From NCBI GenBank assembly GCA_034766995.1, contig CM068313.1, positions 18,744,012 to 18,808,011 of the forward strand: DNA of 64,000 bases, read 5' to 3'. The notes beneath the pieces are model-generated. The model saw nothing but the letters and a program-made list of their open reading frames with translations. It was not told the DNA's origin and did not search any database. Of this stretch, positions 47,411-59,400 are shown piece by piece; position 1 is the first letter of the stretch, and each line of letters begins with the position of its first letter. Source of the stretch: Acanthacorydalis orientalis (taxonomy: Eukaryota; Arthropoda; Insecta; Megaloptera; Corydalidae). Made by a program: the position numbers and the translations under genes.

Positions 47411-47791
47411 TTTATCAAAAATAAATGATGTTTAAAAATGTTTTATATGAAAAACCTGCAGTATACGTATGCTCTTTATTCTTTACTAATTTTTAAATTA
47501 ACCCTATTCTTAATACAGTAAAAAAACATTTAAAAAAATGTATAAACATTTAAACTGATTTTTTAATCGTATTTATGTTTATGTATATTAATACAAATAC
47601 TCTCTTTTCCACATATTTCCTTATTCGCGTACAATGACGTTATAAAAACATTTTTAAATATGTTTTTACTCAAAAAATGAATCAGGTGTATTTTTCTCAA
47701 TCTCTATGTCTTTTTCCACATTCACTTTCGTATTTTAAAAACAATTATAGACTAGCAAGTAAATGAAAATTAAATGAGATAAGATCCTACA

Positions 47792-48082
47792 ATGAAGGAA
47801 GGTGGATTATCCTTTTCAATTAAGCTTAACGAATTCATCATGTGCGATGCAAAATCACTCCTTCTTATAGTTGATTTTTGTGTTAAGGCAACGTTCAGAC
47901 CTAGGAGTAATAAAAGATATACTGTGATTAAATCTAAATATTCACAGTATATAATATATTGTTTATCTTACCAAAATCATTATTTTTGGCGTCTAGAGTT
48001 TAACTACTTGTTATTCAGAAAGCACTCTTCTAAATTATGTGTACTCATCCAATTCGTCAAACATTCATTTATTTGTATACTA
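47792..48082 (+). CDS. 100-codon ORF ending at a consensus donor
   Basis: An ATG frame (MKEGGLSFSIKLNEFIMCD; TFRPRSNKRYTVIKSKYSQY; WRLEFNYLLFRKHSSKLC) is open for 100 codons; just before its stop at 48092-48094 lies ACTAG|GTGAGTT, a consensus donor, so a first coding exon ending at 48082 is possible. It is the longest ATG frame not built from a TA array. It has no recognisable domain. The composition shows Cys, Arg and Pro that TA-rich noise rarely gives. Confidence 0.28.
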
Positions 48083-49095
48083 GGTGAGTTATAATAATCA
48101 AATTTTCTATACTTACAATCTGCAGATGATAAAATTGTTATCAAAACGCGCATAAATAATAGAAATAGGCAGTAAACAATGATTGAATACTTTTGTAAGA
48201 AAAAGTTAATATTTGAAATGCATACAAAATACGAACATCATTCTTCATGTCATTCAATATCCTGTTGAATGTCAGAATCACAATACCTTACATAAATTAT
48301 CAAATATATTGAATCATGCTATTTTAGTGCAATTATTGTTTTTATTGAGACTAAAATAGTAGTTATTTCTATTTTTTATATGAAAGAAATAATTATTTTC
48401 ATCTTATATTCATCAGTTATAGTTTGGTATTACGATTAAATTTACTTCCACACATGATTAACAACCAATAAACTACAGAACATTATTTTATCACAATGTG
48501 CAAAAATAAGTTATTATCAGTTTTAATGCGTTAACTTATATTTTGACAGCAATAGCATTAGGCTCAAAAAGTAGACACAAAATTAGCTCAGAAATATTAT
48601 ATAAGGTATTAATTCATTTATGAAGGTTATAATAACACTCAATTAGAAACTGCAACACTTTTCTCATGCAAGGAAAACTATGTTGATTTTTTTGTAAATT
48701 ATTTCCTTGTCTGTTTATTCAATGTGCGTAAATGATATTTTTTTATGAAACAAATTTTAATATTTATATACTCATATATTGTTAAATATGCGATTTTATT
48801 TTCTTCATTTCGAAGTTACATAAAATTTTAGATTTTTTACTATTTAAATATTAATCATAGATACATCGATTATTAATTCTATTTTTCTGAACTATTTCAA
48901 TTTTTTGTTTTTATTTTCATAAACAGTTCAATGTTCTTGTTTCAAAAAAAAACACATTCATGTAAACTATTTCTTAAATAAATATTTTTAAGAGAAATTC
49001 TCAGTATTGAATAAAATAAATTACATTAAAATTCTTTTAAGTTCTCAAATTTTGTAATATTTGATTTTTTAGAAATTTAATTTAAATAAATTATT
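48083..49095. other. AT-rich non-coding DNA
   Basis: Nothing recognised before the palindrome. Confidence 0.6.
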
Positions 49096-49145
49096 TTAAT
49101 AATAATAATAGTAATATATATATATATTACTATTATTATTATTAA
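49096..49145. repeat. perfect 50-bp palindrome
   Basis: TTAATAATAATAATAGTAAT followed by ATATA, then the exact reverse complement with no spacer: two 25-bp arms. The outer arms are AAT/ATT trinucleotide runs with a single GTA/TAC landmark, and the centre is TA. It can extrude as a cruciform or form a long hairpin. Confidence 0.97.
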
Positions 49146-49234
49146 GATAATTTACTTAAGGAAACTTATTTTTTACTTTTCTAATGATAAAAAAATATTT
49201 GAAATAATTTTATTGAAATAATATAGATGACCAA

Positions 49235-49257
49235 ATATATATATATATATATATATA
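49235..49257. repeat. (TA)11 microsatellite
   Basis: Short TA array. Confidence 0.93.
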
Positions 49258-50004
49258 CAGACATAAATATAACTGTTTGTATATTTACAGATAACGAAAA
49301 ACTGTTCAATAACAATGGTTGATCGAACATCAAAATTCAATTTCATGATGTTCAGAACCAAATGGTATGTTCTGTTAGAGATAACATATATATATTTAGT
49401 ATTCCCAAAGTCAGTAGATGCTTCTAGTTGATCGAATATCTTATAAAATATGACAGATAGTTCATAGTTTTCCAATTACCTTCATTCCGATAGACGTGAT
49501 TTTACATATCTTAAAACAAGTATCGATATCTTGTTAAATTTTCATAAATAAACTTCTGTATAAATATCATCTTTACAAAAACACACAATTAAACCAATTA
49601 ATTGAATTGCAATCTTTTAATAAACTTTTATCCTCAAATAGTTATTTATTCTTCTTTTTTCATTATTCATATCAATCTGTTAATTATTTTTTTAAGAATT
49701 TAACTTGGCATACAATCAGCGTTTTTTTGTATTTAAAAAAGATATATTTTAATATATTGAATCATCATATTTTAAAATTATATTTATAAAATAGATTGAT
49801 ATAAAAAGGAAAGATCTGATTAGATAAAAAACCATAAAAAATATTAATATAGTTAATATAATTTCAATAACTTTGTTTTTTTAAATTCAAGTTTATACAG
49901 TGCCTCAATTGAAATTTATTTTATATTACTAACAAATTATAATTCTAAAATTTAAAAAGTATACAAAAATTAAAACAGTTTTTAAAATATATGATATAGT
50001 ATTA

Positions 50005-50005
<1 letters not shown>

Positions 50006-50034
<29 letters not shown>
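50006..50034. repeat. (TA)14 microsatellite
   Basis: TA array. Confidence 0.94.
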
Positions 50035-50039
<5 letters not shown>

Positions 50040-51183
50040 GAATATATCCGGTAGCTTTTGTTTTTCTCAGAAAAGTGAAATTCCAGACGTTAAAGTTTCG
50101 AATTACTCTTTAAAAATTATCACGTATAGGTACAAAATTACCTATTATTCCTGGAAATAACTTAAAACCTTAAATAGTATAGATGGTTGTTCAATAACTT
50201 TTTAGACGAGTTTTTATTTTTATATCATCAAAATTGAATTTGTAGTCTTTAAAAGAAACTTAAAAATCTTTCATGAAATTCGAATATAATTAAATACTTC
50301 ATAGAAACAATTCCAATTAAAAAATACTGCTATTTTTAAATTATGTCAGTGAAATTCTTAACGAAACTCCTCTTTGATTCTTTTATATATTTTTTAAAGG
50401 AATAACGAATATTTTCACCTAACTTGAAGTATAAAATAAAATTTCCAAATAATACTAAAGTACTTTTATAAATGTTATTATTGTTTATTTTAAAGATATA
50501 AATAATAAATAAAATATTTTACATACATATATACGGTTCAACTAAGAATCTTTAGCGAAAAAATGTTTATAATGTATATTTATTTTATAAAGAAATTTGT
50601 TTATTATGTGAAATGAGTGAATTTCAATGAATAATCATTTTTTTAATATTTCGTTTTCGTGTCTGTAATAGATAAGATATATCGTACAATTTTTTTCTAA
50701 AAAAATATATAATATTAATTTTTACATAAGTAAACACATACACAAAAAATAACCTAATATCTTAAATTTTCGTAATTTGTTTTTTCATTTAAAACTCATA
50801 ATTCTGTATTCCATTCTGTTAAATAAGTTAATAATAATATTTGAAGCAACAATGTCGTCGTTTATTTAGTCCACTACCCACGCATAGATCTCTTAAGTGG
50901 TTTCTTAAAAACACTGAATAAGTGTTTTACATTGTTTGCGAATTACCGAGTAGAATACACACCGTTCTTTTCACTATGATGTCATTTAATACACGTAATT
51001 AATTATTATGCTAGAAATGTCCGACAATTGTAATTACTCGGTATATTTTCAAGCTATCTCATACATAATATAATTGTTGATGATTTATATAAAACGTGAA
51101 CTTTTTAATAAGAAAATGTGTAACAAAATTTTACAATGTGTTGTTTATTTCTTAGTAAAAAATAGTAAAATGATACCCATATA

Positions 51184-51187
<4 letters not shown>
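50035..51187. other. AT-rich non-coding DNA
   Basis: A mildly GC-richer patch near 50850-51010 has no supported frame. Otherwise nothing. Confidence 0.55.

Positions 51188-51242
<55 letters not shown>
51188..51242. repeat. (TA)27 microsatellite
   Basis: Pure TA array. Confidence 0.95.
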
Positions 51243-51248
<6 letters not shown>

Positions 51249-51744
51249 ATTCTATAAAAATATTGTTAAAATAAGAAAGTGAATTCCTTTATAATCTGAT
51301 TATATATTTTTTTGAAAAAGAAAATGTATTTGTAATGGCGCACTTTAACCTCAAACGAAGAGGTCCATATATTTATACTACATTTATTTTCATATTACAC
51401 CTGCTTAGTGCCACTCGATAAAGTTATTTTATATTTTCAACAATAAATTATCGATTGTGAACAGACTTTAAATACTTTCCGATACGATTTTTTCGATAAA
51501 CGTGTACGTTAGGTACCGTACATCAAAAGCTTTCAATAAATACTTAACTATTTTGTATATATGCAAAGTATATTCATGGAAATAAAACTTGTGTGTTCAG
51601 TCTTCATAATATTTTTTTTCTCTTTTATGTCAAAAACATTCATGCGCTCACATATTTGGCATAAACATGCTTTTAAAATTCAAATATGAATTTTGGAATA
51701 TTACAAAATATTATAGATATACTTGAATAAAAATGCAATTATGT

Positions 51745-51782
<38 letters not shown>

Positions 51783-52649
51783 TATATGCATATATTTTTT
51801 TATAAATAATGTTCTAAGAAACTTTGCAAAGTATTAAACTTCATTGTTTTCATTGTAAATATTTTTATGTATAAAATATATAAAATAAATTTATACATTT
51901 TTGATAAAAAGGATTGAAAAATATATATACATTTTTTTAATTGTATTTAATAATTGAAATAAATATAATTTGAATCACCTGTTCTTTTTCATTCAAGTAT
52001 AAAATATTTTATACATTAAAGTTACAAAAATTAATATAAATTTACGTCTTTCACTACATGTAGTCAAAAAAGAATAATAGTATTCTGTTTTATTGAAAAA
52101 TATGTTTTGATAATATCTATTCCCACAAAAATAAAATTAATACATGTATTTATTTTCCATATAATTTATTTATCTATATATTTGCTGTGTATTTAATTTT
52201 TTTTTTGTAAGTTTTAGAATTTCCAACGACTGTTTAATAATATTAATTATTAAGGAAATAATCTATTTTTCTATTTTAAATTATTTTTTTAAAAAAAATT
52301 CAATTTACATAAAAAATTGACATTTTAGAAAAAAATAATATATTTTTAGTTAAAAAACATATGAAAAATACAATACTAAGAAAAGTAAATCACTTTCTTA
52401 TTGATAGCCTAATTTTTCATTTTCAGGTACTATCAAATAGATTAAACTTAATAACACGTTGTCTATAATTTATTACAAATTACACATAATATTTCTGTAA
52501 CACTCGTTACGTATGTATTATTTTATTTAATTGGAACCAACCTTTCAAATGTACACTTACGCTGGCATATATGTATTTAACAAAAGCGTTACATATTAAA
52601 CCGAATAAAAATAAAAACGAATACGTTGGAATGTCACAAAAGTGAAAGG
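51243..52649. other. AT-rich non-coding DNA
   Basis: Contains the TA array at 51750-51779. Nothing else recognised. Confidence 0.55.
51750..51779. repeat. (TA)15 microsatellite
   Basis: TA array preceded by TTGTGTG. Confidence 0.94.
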
Positions 52650-52785
52650 TATATAAAAGGAAGCGTAAGCAACTAGCGAAAAAAGTTGAACGGACGTGAG
52701 AGGTGTATTATGTTTGTTTGGGAAGGTGGAAATGCAAGCGCTTCGTTTACATCACACACGCTTAAAACGTTGTCCGAGTAAAGTA
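52650..52785 (+). promoter_or_regulatory. possible TATA promoter with short leader ORF
   Basis: TATATAAAAGG at 52650-52660 is a canonical TATA box at the edge of a GC-richer block (52590-52840). About 50 bp downstream an ATG opens a 23-codon frame (MFVWEGGNASASFTSHTLK) that stops at TAA. The sequence CGA|GTAAAGT near its end could be a donor. No Initiator is obvious at the right distance. Confidence 0.22.
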
Positions 52786-52840
52786 ATCCCTTTTTAATCG
52801 CATTAATCGTGTACCGTGTTTTCATTGAATCAGCTAGCCT

Positions 52841-52844
<4 letters not shown>

Positions 52845-52906
<62 letters not shown>
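52845..52906. repeat. (TA)30 microsatellite
   Basis: Pure TA array. Confidence 0.95.
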
Positions 52907-52911
<5 letters not shown>

Positions 52912-53197
52912 ACTAAAAAGATACACTTAAGTAAAGGATTTTATATTAGATGAAATTACGTCATCGCTCAAAAGGAAAAAATAAAATTGACAATTTATAA
53001 TTATCATTCATTATTTTTGTTTTCATTTAAACACGTGTATATATATAAATAAATATATGTATATATTCTTATTTAAATATTCATGATTGGTTTCACTGTT
53101 GTCCTATCTATCATTAATAAAATATTAAGTAAAAAAGTAAATTCGTTAAAAATTCATGTTAAATTTAAAAAATCTTTCATAAATTTATCGTATTTTT

Positions 53198-53199
<2 letters not shown>

Positions 53200-53237
<38 letters not shown>
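53200..53237. repeat. (TA)19 microsatellite
   Basis: Pure TA array. Confidence 0.95.
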
Positions 53238-53240
<3 letters not shown>

Positions 53241-54633
53241 CAAAAAAGATAATCATTAATATCATATACTCGGTTTTTTTAGAATGGTTAGATATCAAGA
53301 CAAGACAAATATTGAATTTACAACACTCTAAGAGTAGATTAATTGTTAGTTGAGAATTTTAGAAAATACTAGAAAAACAAATGAAACGATAATTATCAAG
53401 CGGATGTGACTCCTTAAGACTGTCAGTAGAAATAATCAAAATCAAACAAACTGAAATGATCGAGTAAATATAAATCTACAAACAAAAGAGATGTGGATGG
53501 TATAAATGTATATATATATGTATGTATGTATATGTACAATTTCATATGATCATCTAGAAAATATCAAAAGTAAAAGGTCGGGAAAGGAACCAAAAATATC
53601 ATAGAATTGGATATGCCACCTGATCACTATAAAAGAGAAAGATCTAGAAAAGCTGTTCCGGAGGAATCACGATTGAAATAGAAATCCCTGAATTGAGAAT
53701 AAACCAATTGAATAATCGGATTATTTAGAGCTAATTTAATAGACTAAATAGAATATTATTTAATAGACTGTTTAATTTATCAATTTATTAGCAATCTTAA
53801 AACTAAAATGAAATGATATTCTGAAAGTACAATTTAATAAATAATAGTTGTATATACAAAATATACTGAAAAATTAGGAACTGGAAATTAGAGCATAATT
53901 TTAAAAGAATTATTTAATATAGAATTACAATAAGAAATTAAGTAGAAAGTATAAATCTTTGCAAGGAAACCATCCTCATTATTAACATTAATAACGATAT
54001 ATCTTACTGCAATTTTGCGTGATGTGCGAATTTCTTAATTCATAATGACATAAGATTAATTGTTCTGTTGAAATCTAATTGATTGCCAATGATATCACAG
54101 TTATTATCATAGACATCTAAACTCATTGTCGTTACGGTCACCAAACAACGAAAGCGTGAATTATTACAAAGAAACAAAAATACAGGTCAGCGACCTTGAA
54201 ATTAATTTCCCTTGTTTGTTTCTAAATCAGATTGTTCTATTAAGAAATGCGTTAACAAATTTAAACGAATAAATAAGAAAATAATTAGGCTGTGTATTTA
54301 ATTTATAATAGACGCTTACATTGTTCTAGTATCCGTACATAATTATAATAAACGTTTGATATTTTTGACAATTTTTACATGCACGAACTTAGACAATTAT
54401 GTCACTTATTATAAAATTTTTATTTTATTTTACATTATTATTTATTTTAAAATATATTTTTTTGTTGATTCAGTTAATTCATATAATATTTAAAATATTG
54501 ATTGTTTTTTTTTATAAAGTGAACTAACCATTATCTACTTCGTATTCTTAAAAAAAGATTTTATAATAAACAATTATGAATAATTTTAGCCTAGACAAGC
54601 ATATATCCTAAATGTTATTATTGCAATACAAAC
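53238..54633. other. AT-rich DNA with a purine-rich plus-strand stretch
   Basis: 53281-53760 is purine-rich on the plus strand. A 35-codon open piece at 53574-53681 (includes NIIELDMPPDHYKRERS and KAVPEESRLK) looks coding-like but lacks a start, borders or a known family. A short (TA)n/(TATG)n repeat lies at 53507-53535. Confidence 0.35.
54184..54199 (-). promoter_or_regulatory. possible FTZ-F1/nuclear-receptor site
   Basis: The minus strand reads TCAAGGTCG, a match to the YCAAGGYCR monomer site of FTZ-F1-class receptors. AGGTCA on the plus strand immediately precedes it, giving an inverted pair of half-sites. Confidence 0.22.
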
Positions 54634-54635
54634 TA

Positions 54636-55496
54636 CACGTGAGTCGTTTGATAAGTATGGTAAAAAAGCAAGTTAAACACCGTTTTCTAGAAAAAATCGA
54701 TTTTATTTCTCAACATAGTCTCCTTTGAGGGATATACATTTGGTCGAGCTAGTTTCCAATTTTTTCATACCATCAGAAAAGTAGCTTTTCTCAAAGTCTG
54801 CAAAATACCCATTAATGGCGGCGATGACCTTCTCATTCGACGAAACTTTCTTCCCATCAAGCCAAATTTTAAAATTTGGGAAGAAGAAGAAGTCTCATGG
54901 GGCCAAGTCCGGAAAATAGGCTCGATGAGGAATCAATTAGAATCCAAACTTGTGCAATTTTGCCATTGTAACAGTCGATTTTTGGGACGGCACGTTGCCC
55001 TAGTGAGAGAGCACTTTTTTGTGCACCAATCTTGGCCTTTTTTGTTTCACCTCTTTTTTCAAACTGTCCAATAATGTTGTAAAATAGGCTCCTGTTATCG
55101 TTTTTCCGTTCGTTAATTAGTCGATCAAGATGATTCCTTGCGAATCCCAAAAAACAGTAGCCATCAACTTCCCAGCCGACAAAACGTTCTTCGCCTTCTT
55201 CGGCACACTTGCACCAGTCATTGTCCTCTACTTTAACTACTGCTTCGACTTAGGTGTGTAGTGATGGATCTATATTTCATTCACGGTGACGAATCAACGC
55301 AAAAAGGGGTGCCATTTCTGTGACAACTGCTACAATGCTCACTTCAAATATCTGTAAAACGTGAACAACCCGTCGCTTCTGGCTGAAATTTCGCCTATGT
55401 TAGTTTGAAAAGTGACACTTGATAGCCGCGATGTTATCAAATGAATGGTGGTGTCGTATCATAGACATTTACCAAACTTATCAAACGACTCACGTA
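54636..55496 (-). mobile_element. internally deleted dead mariner, third lineage
   Basis: The left end CACGTGAGTCGTTTGATAAG and the right end (reverse complement) TACGTGAGTCGTTTGATAAG are near-identical over about 25 bp (continuing TWTGGTA), and TA dinucleotides lie at or beside both boundaries. The element is about 860 bp; the DNA-binding half of the transposase is missing. Terminal repeats and protein are unlike the Hsmar1-like copies. Confidence 0.8.
54703..55310 (-). pseudogene. mariner transposase catalytic-domain pseudogene
   Basis: Minus-strand pieces, in order: FVTVNE, IHHYTPKSKQ, TMTGASVPKKAKNVLSAGKL, MATVFWDSQGIILID, KEVKQKRPRLVHKKVL, STVTMAKLHKFGF, PDLAP, FFFFPNFKIWLDGKKVSSNE and KCISLKGDYVEK, ending at TAA 54703-54705. 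This is the complete order of a mariner catalytic domain. The first catalytic aspartate is replaced by Asn (codon at 55279-55281; normally VDE). The second is replaced by Gly in SH*GN (normally HQDN). The third, after DLAP, is kept. Several stops and frameshifts separate the pieces. A continuous 93-codon frame at 54869-55150 is an out-of-frame by-product of these shifts. Confidence 0.82.
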
Positions 55497-55810
55497 AATA
55501 CTAAAATCATACTTTTTTAATAATCTATTATGAAACAGACTAAACAAAATGCAATTTGATTAAATAACATATTGATATATAATTAAGATATCGACAGTTA
55601 TATCTTATAATAAAAACATGTATATTAATTTAAAAAAAATAAGTCTATTTTTTAAAAAACAATTATTCGATTATTTTTCTATCTTATAGGTATACTGTAA
55701 TATTATTATTAATCAATAAATATCATGAATGTCGAAGGGATAAAATATTACCAATTATTACCAATTTAAAAACAAAAAGTCCTTTAAGAGTAATACCTTA
55801 GAACACTTAC

Positions 55811-56112
55811 AGAAAATATTTTCCTCTACATCCATGCTCTGAAGATGATAACACCATCATCAAAATAAGTACAAACATAATCAAAGTGAACAATAAAGAA
55901 TTATGAAATATTTCAATAAAAACTTTTTCTCGCATGAATGAAGTTATTAGTTTGTAAAAGACAGTGTTCAAAATTTGAAGAAGCATCAATATAAAATTTG
56001 TAAAAATTTTATAAGCCTTTATTAGACCTATTAAAAAATAGACTTTCCACAGTAATAAAAATAAAATGAAATATTTTACTTGCATATATTTTATTGAATA
56101 TACCAGCAAAAA
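55811..56112 (-). CDS. candidate 302-nt hydrophobic exon, unidentified
   Basis: On the minus strand an acceptor TTTTGTAATCTAG is followed by 100 open codons in phase 0 and a donor TTTCT|GTAAGTGTT. The segment is strongly hydrophobic (MQVKYFILFLLLWKVYFLI; NSLLFTLIMFVLILMMVL) and ends SSSEHGCRGKYF. Multi-pass chemoreceptor-like proteins have such composition, but AT-rich DNA also encodes Phe/Leu/Ile by chance, so the identity is open. Confidence 0.22.
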
Positions 56113-56237
56113 CTAGATTACAAAAGCTTCACGGTTCAGTAATCAGTCGCACCCTCTTTCAGACCCTTTTAAATCTATCCCATTTTTAAAGTTGTTTGAG
56201 TGAAACGAAAGTTTATGTCACTTAGTACGAACAGTTT

Positions 56238-56239
<2 letters not shown>

Positions 56240-56282
<43 letters not shown>

Positions 56283-56295
56283 ATTCACACACACG
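56240..56295. repeat. compound (TA)17-(TATG)-(CA)n array
   Basis: TA array followed by GTATGTATATT and a short CA run. Confidence 0.94.
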
Positions 56296-56462
56296 CATAT
56301 ATTTGAAGTTTAAATAAAAAATGTGGTAGACTAGGAATATATCTGCCCCTTGTCTATTTAATGTTACTGTACATAAGACAAAACTTCTAGAGACAAACAA
56401 TATTTTTCAACGCGTTTTGTCATCTCGTCACGTATCGTTTTATCTTCTGTTATTTTATTCAG

Positions 56463-56487
56463 ATTTAAGTTAGAGAGGGTCAAAGTG
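56463..56487 (+). other. candidate 25-nt microexon
   Basis: A strong acceptor (CTTCTGTTATTTTATTCAG) and a strong donor (AAAGTG|GTAAGTAG) lie only 25 nt apart, with one frame open (FKLERVKV). Microexons of this size exist, but so close a pairing may be chance. Confidence 0.2.
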
Positions 56488-56820
56488 GTAAGTAGTCAGT
56501 ATTAAATTTTTTACAAAACAATATCAAAATCTTTTAGTACCTTAAAATAGAAATTGTCCTAGACTAATTTACTAAATTGCCTTAAACTTTTTATATATTT
56601 ATGTAAATATTTATTCTTTCAATTTATTGTAAATAAATGAAAGTGTGAATGGAATTTATAGAAATTATTTTTAAATGAAAGTAATTACGTTTAAATTAAT
56701 TAACAAGCGTTGTTTATTAAAATCAATGTAGTTTAAAAGAAAATAACATTTCTATATGCTAAAAATTTAATTTATATACGCGGGCGTTGTTTGAACGAAG
56801 CCTGTTAACCCAAAAATCCC

Positions 56821-56823
<3 letters not shown>

Positions 56824-56875
<52 letters not shown>

Positions 56876-56889
56876 TACATATACATATA
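56824..56889. repeat. (TA)n array with CATA variants
   Basis: TA array followed by three CATA-type variants. Confidence 0.95.
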
Positions 56890-57216
56890 TTTAATATAAT
56901 TTCTACATTATGAACTGTAAGCTATTTTCGTTTTGAAAATTATTCATAAATCCAAAAATCAAATATTATGAATCACCAGATTAAATCATGTTGTTGAACA
57001 AAAGTATAAAAATATATTTATATTTATTTCTCAAAAAAATCGAAAATAATAAAATACTTCTATATAAGTTGTAGAAATAAGTAGATTTTAATTTTTTTAG
57101 TTCAAGTTTATGAATAATTATTAATTTTCCTTATTTCGTAGTATACAACACACATTACAAGCTACTATACACTTTTTACTAACATTGTAGAATTCTAAGA
57201 AACATATTTTTTGAAG

Positions 57217-57223
<7 letters not shown>

Positions 57224-57280
<57 letters not shown>
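57224..57280. repeat. (TA)28 microsatellite
   Basis: Pure TA array preceded by CATACA. Confidence 0.95.
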
Positions 57281-57285
<5 letters not shown>

Positions 57286-58081
57286 TATATAAAATTACAA
57301 AAATATTTTATTGATGTAATATTTCATGTTCCCTGTTTCATATGACATGAGGAATTTTATTTCTTCATACGTATACTTGTATTCTTAACAAAGAAGTTCT
57401 AGAATGTTTGTAACATAGACTTCTTTCAAACTTGTTCACTTCTGTTAGAATTTATATATTTATATAGTAACATTTTCGACAATTTTACTTCCCTTAAATT
57501 ATTTTTACGATACAAACAAATAAAAATGTAAATTACTTTGAATTTCAAATGTATCTTATTCAAATTTTCCCCAACTACAACAATAAAGAGTTTTTATTTA
57601 ATATTACTCTAGTCTTTTTTTGTTTATAGAAGAAATATTTAGAAAAAAAATTTTACTATCAAAAAATAGTTTTTTTAATTTTAATATTTAAATATTCGAA
57701 TTAATTAAATAACGGGAAATGAAACTCTGTCTGTATTTCTGTTTATAAAAAATAATTAGACGTATTTATTTCTCTAAAAAAAGTTCAATGTAAAGGTAAA
57801 TGTCATATTTAATGGATCAGTGAGCCTGTAAACTTAATGAAAAAAATTGAATTTTTCGTTAATAATCATTGATGACTAAATAAAAATATTTAATAATATT
57901 ATTTTAATATTACTATTAGATACGTATATATTTATAATATTTTAATTCATATTACCTTAGTGTCGGCGAAATAACCACACATAAATTATTATATTTCTGT
58001 TTATGTAAATTTCAATTTAAGTATAGTTGTGAACACCTATTAAAAAATATATATATAAATGTCATGCTATGGTTAAGTTTA

Positions 58082-58085
<4 letters not shown>

Positions 58086-58121
<36 letters not shown>
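58086..58121. repeat. (TA)18 microsatellite
   Basis: Pure TA array. Confidence 0.95.
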
Positions 58122-58122
<1 letters not shown>

Positions 58123-58149
58123 CATTTTATTTTATTGAATTGCAATTCT

Positions 58150-58201
58150 AAAAGAATTTTAAATAAATCAAGTATACCAGTAAAAAAGAATTTTAAATAA
58201 A
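58150..58201. repeat. 18-bp direct repeat, two copies
   Basis: AAAAGAATTTTAAATAAA occurs at 58150-58167 and 58184-58201. Confidence 0.9.
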
Positions 58202-58547
58202 GTGAGCACTTGAAATGTGTTTTATCAAAGGTAATAATTTACATTAAATTCAGTGCATTGTGTAATAATACACGCCGTCTGTATTCATGTCCAGACAGTA
58301 TCTGATAAATAATGTAGTAATATACGATATGCACGCAAAAACATCACTTTAAGTCAACTTCTAAAATATGTGCGTTCGTTTTTCTCCACATTTTACTTTC
58401 ATATCATATAATACACATGGAAAATTTACATTTTTTACATTTAATTCAATTTATGATGAACGATTCGCATAATATGTTATTTTTTATATTATTATATTTT
58501 CATGGTCTATTGGTTTATATAAAAATTTTGATAATATACACTCGTGT

Positions 58548-58553
<6 letters not shown>

Positions 58554-58587
<34 letters not shown>
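58554..58587. repeat. (TA)17 microsatellite
   Basis: Pure TA array. Confidence 0.95.
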
Positions 58588-58589
<2 letters not shown>

Positions 58590-59357
58590 TTACAGTGCCT
58601 AGAAATAAAATATTATATATAAACCATCTAATAAACCTATTTATAAGAATTACAATTTAACAGGAATAATTTCATGTGACAAAATACTAGATGAATTCAA
58701 ATAGTCAATGAATCAGCTAATATATCGAAAATCCTTTTTTATTTTATTTTAATTATATCCAATATTTAATAATGGCCATACATTGAAATGTATTCAACAA
58801 TGAATTCGACGAACTCTGTGTCATCAACGTTATTCATAGCTTAAGAATTTATTTAAAGCAATTGGCGCTTGCAACAAACTGTAAATAAATAGATTAATAT
58901 TTACATCTCGATTTTTTTATTATCGTTTATTATTTATTTAACAATTCTCTTATTTATTAAATGTTATTTTTAAATAAGAATTGTTTATAAAAAACATATT
59001 TACATCCACAAAAAGTATGCGATTCTTTAATAAGACATTTTAGAAAAAGAAGTAAAGATAGTATAAAAATAAAAAAAGTAGGAAAGAAAACATTTTCTTA
59101 AAAAATAGTAAAGAAAATTTGAATATTAAAATTTTAGTTTTCTGCAATTTATATGAAACAAATATTTGAATATTTACTCCACTCTCCATGTATAAAGTTT
59201 AAACAAGCGTATGTAATAAACCAAGAATATATACTGTCAACTTCTATTTGAAAAACATTAGCATTCTTCAAGAAAATTGCTTCGTAAGGAAATATATCTT
59301 TTTAAAGTTCATATTAAAAACACATAAAATATATACATTTTAATAATTTTAAATATA

Positions 59358-59358
59358 G

Positions 59359-59389
<31 letters not shown>

Positions 59390-59400
59390 TCACACACACA
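59358..59400. repeat. compound (TA)13-(CA)n array
   Basis: A TA array, GCACACT, then a CA run. Confidence 0.94.

Noticed and set aside
49173..49475. Minus-strand frame of 100 codons
   Set aside because: Starts at TTG and runs through a TA array that supplies many of its codons.
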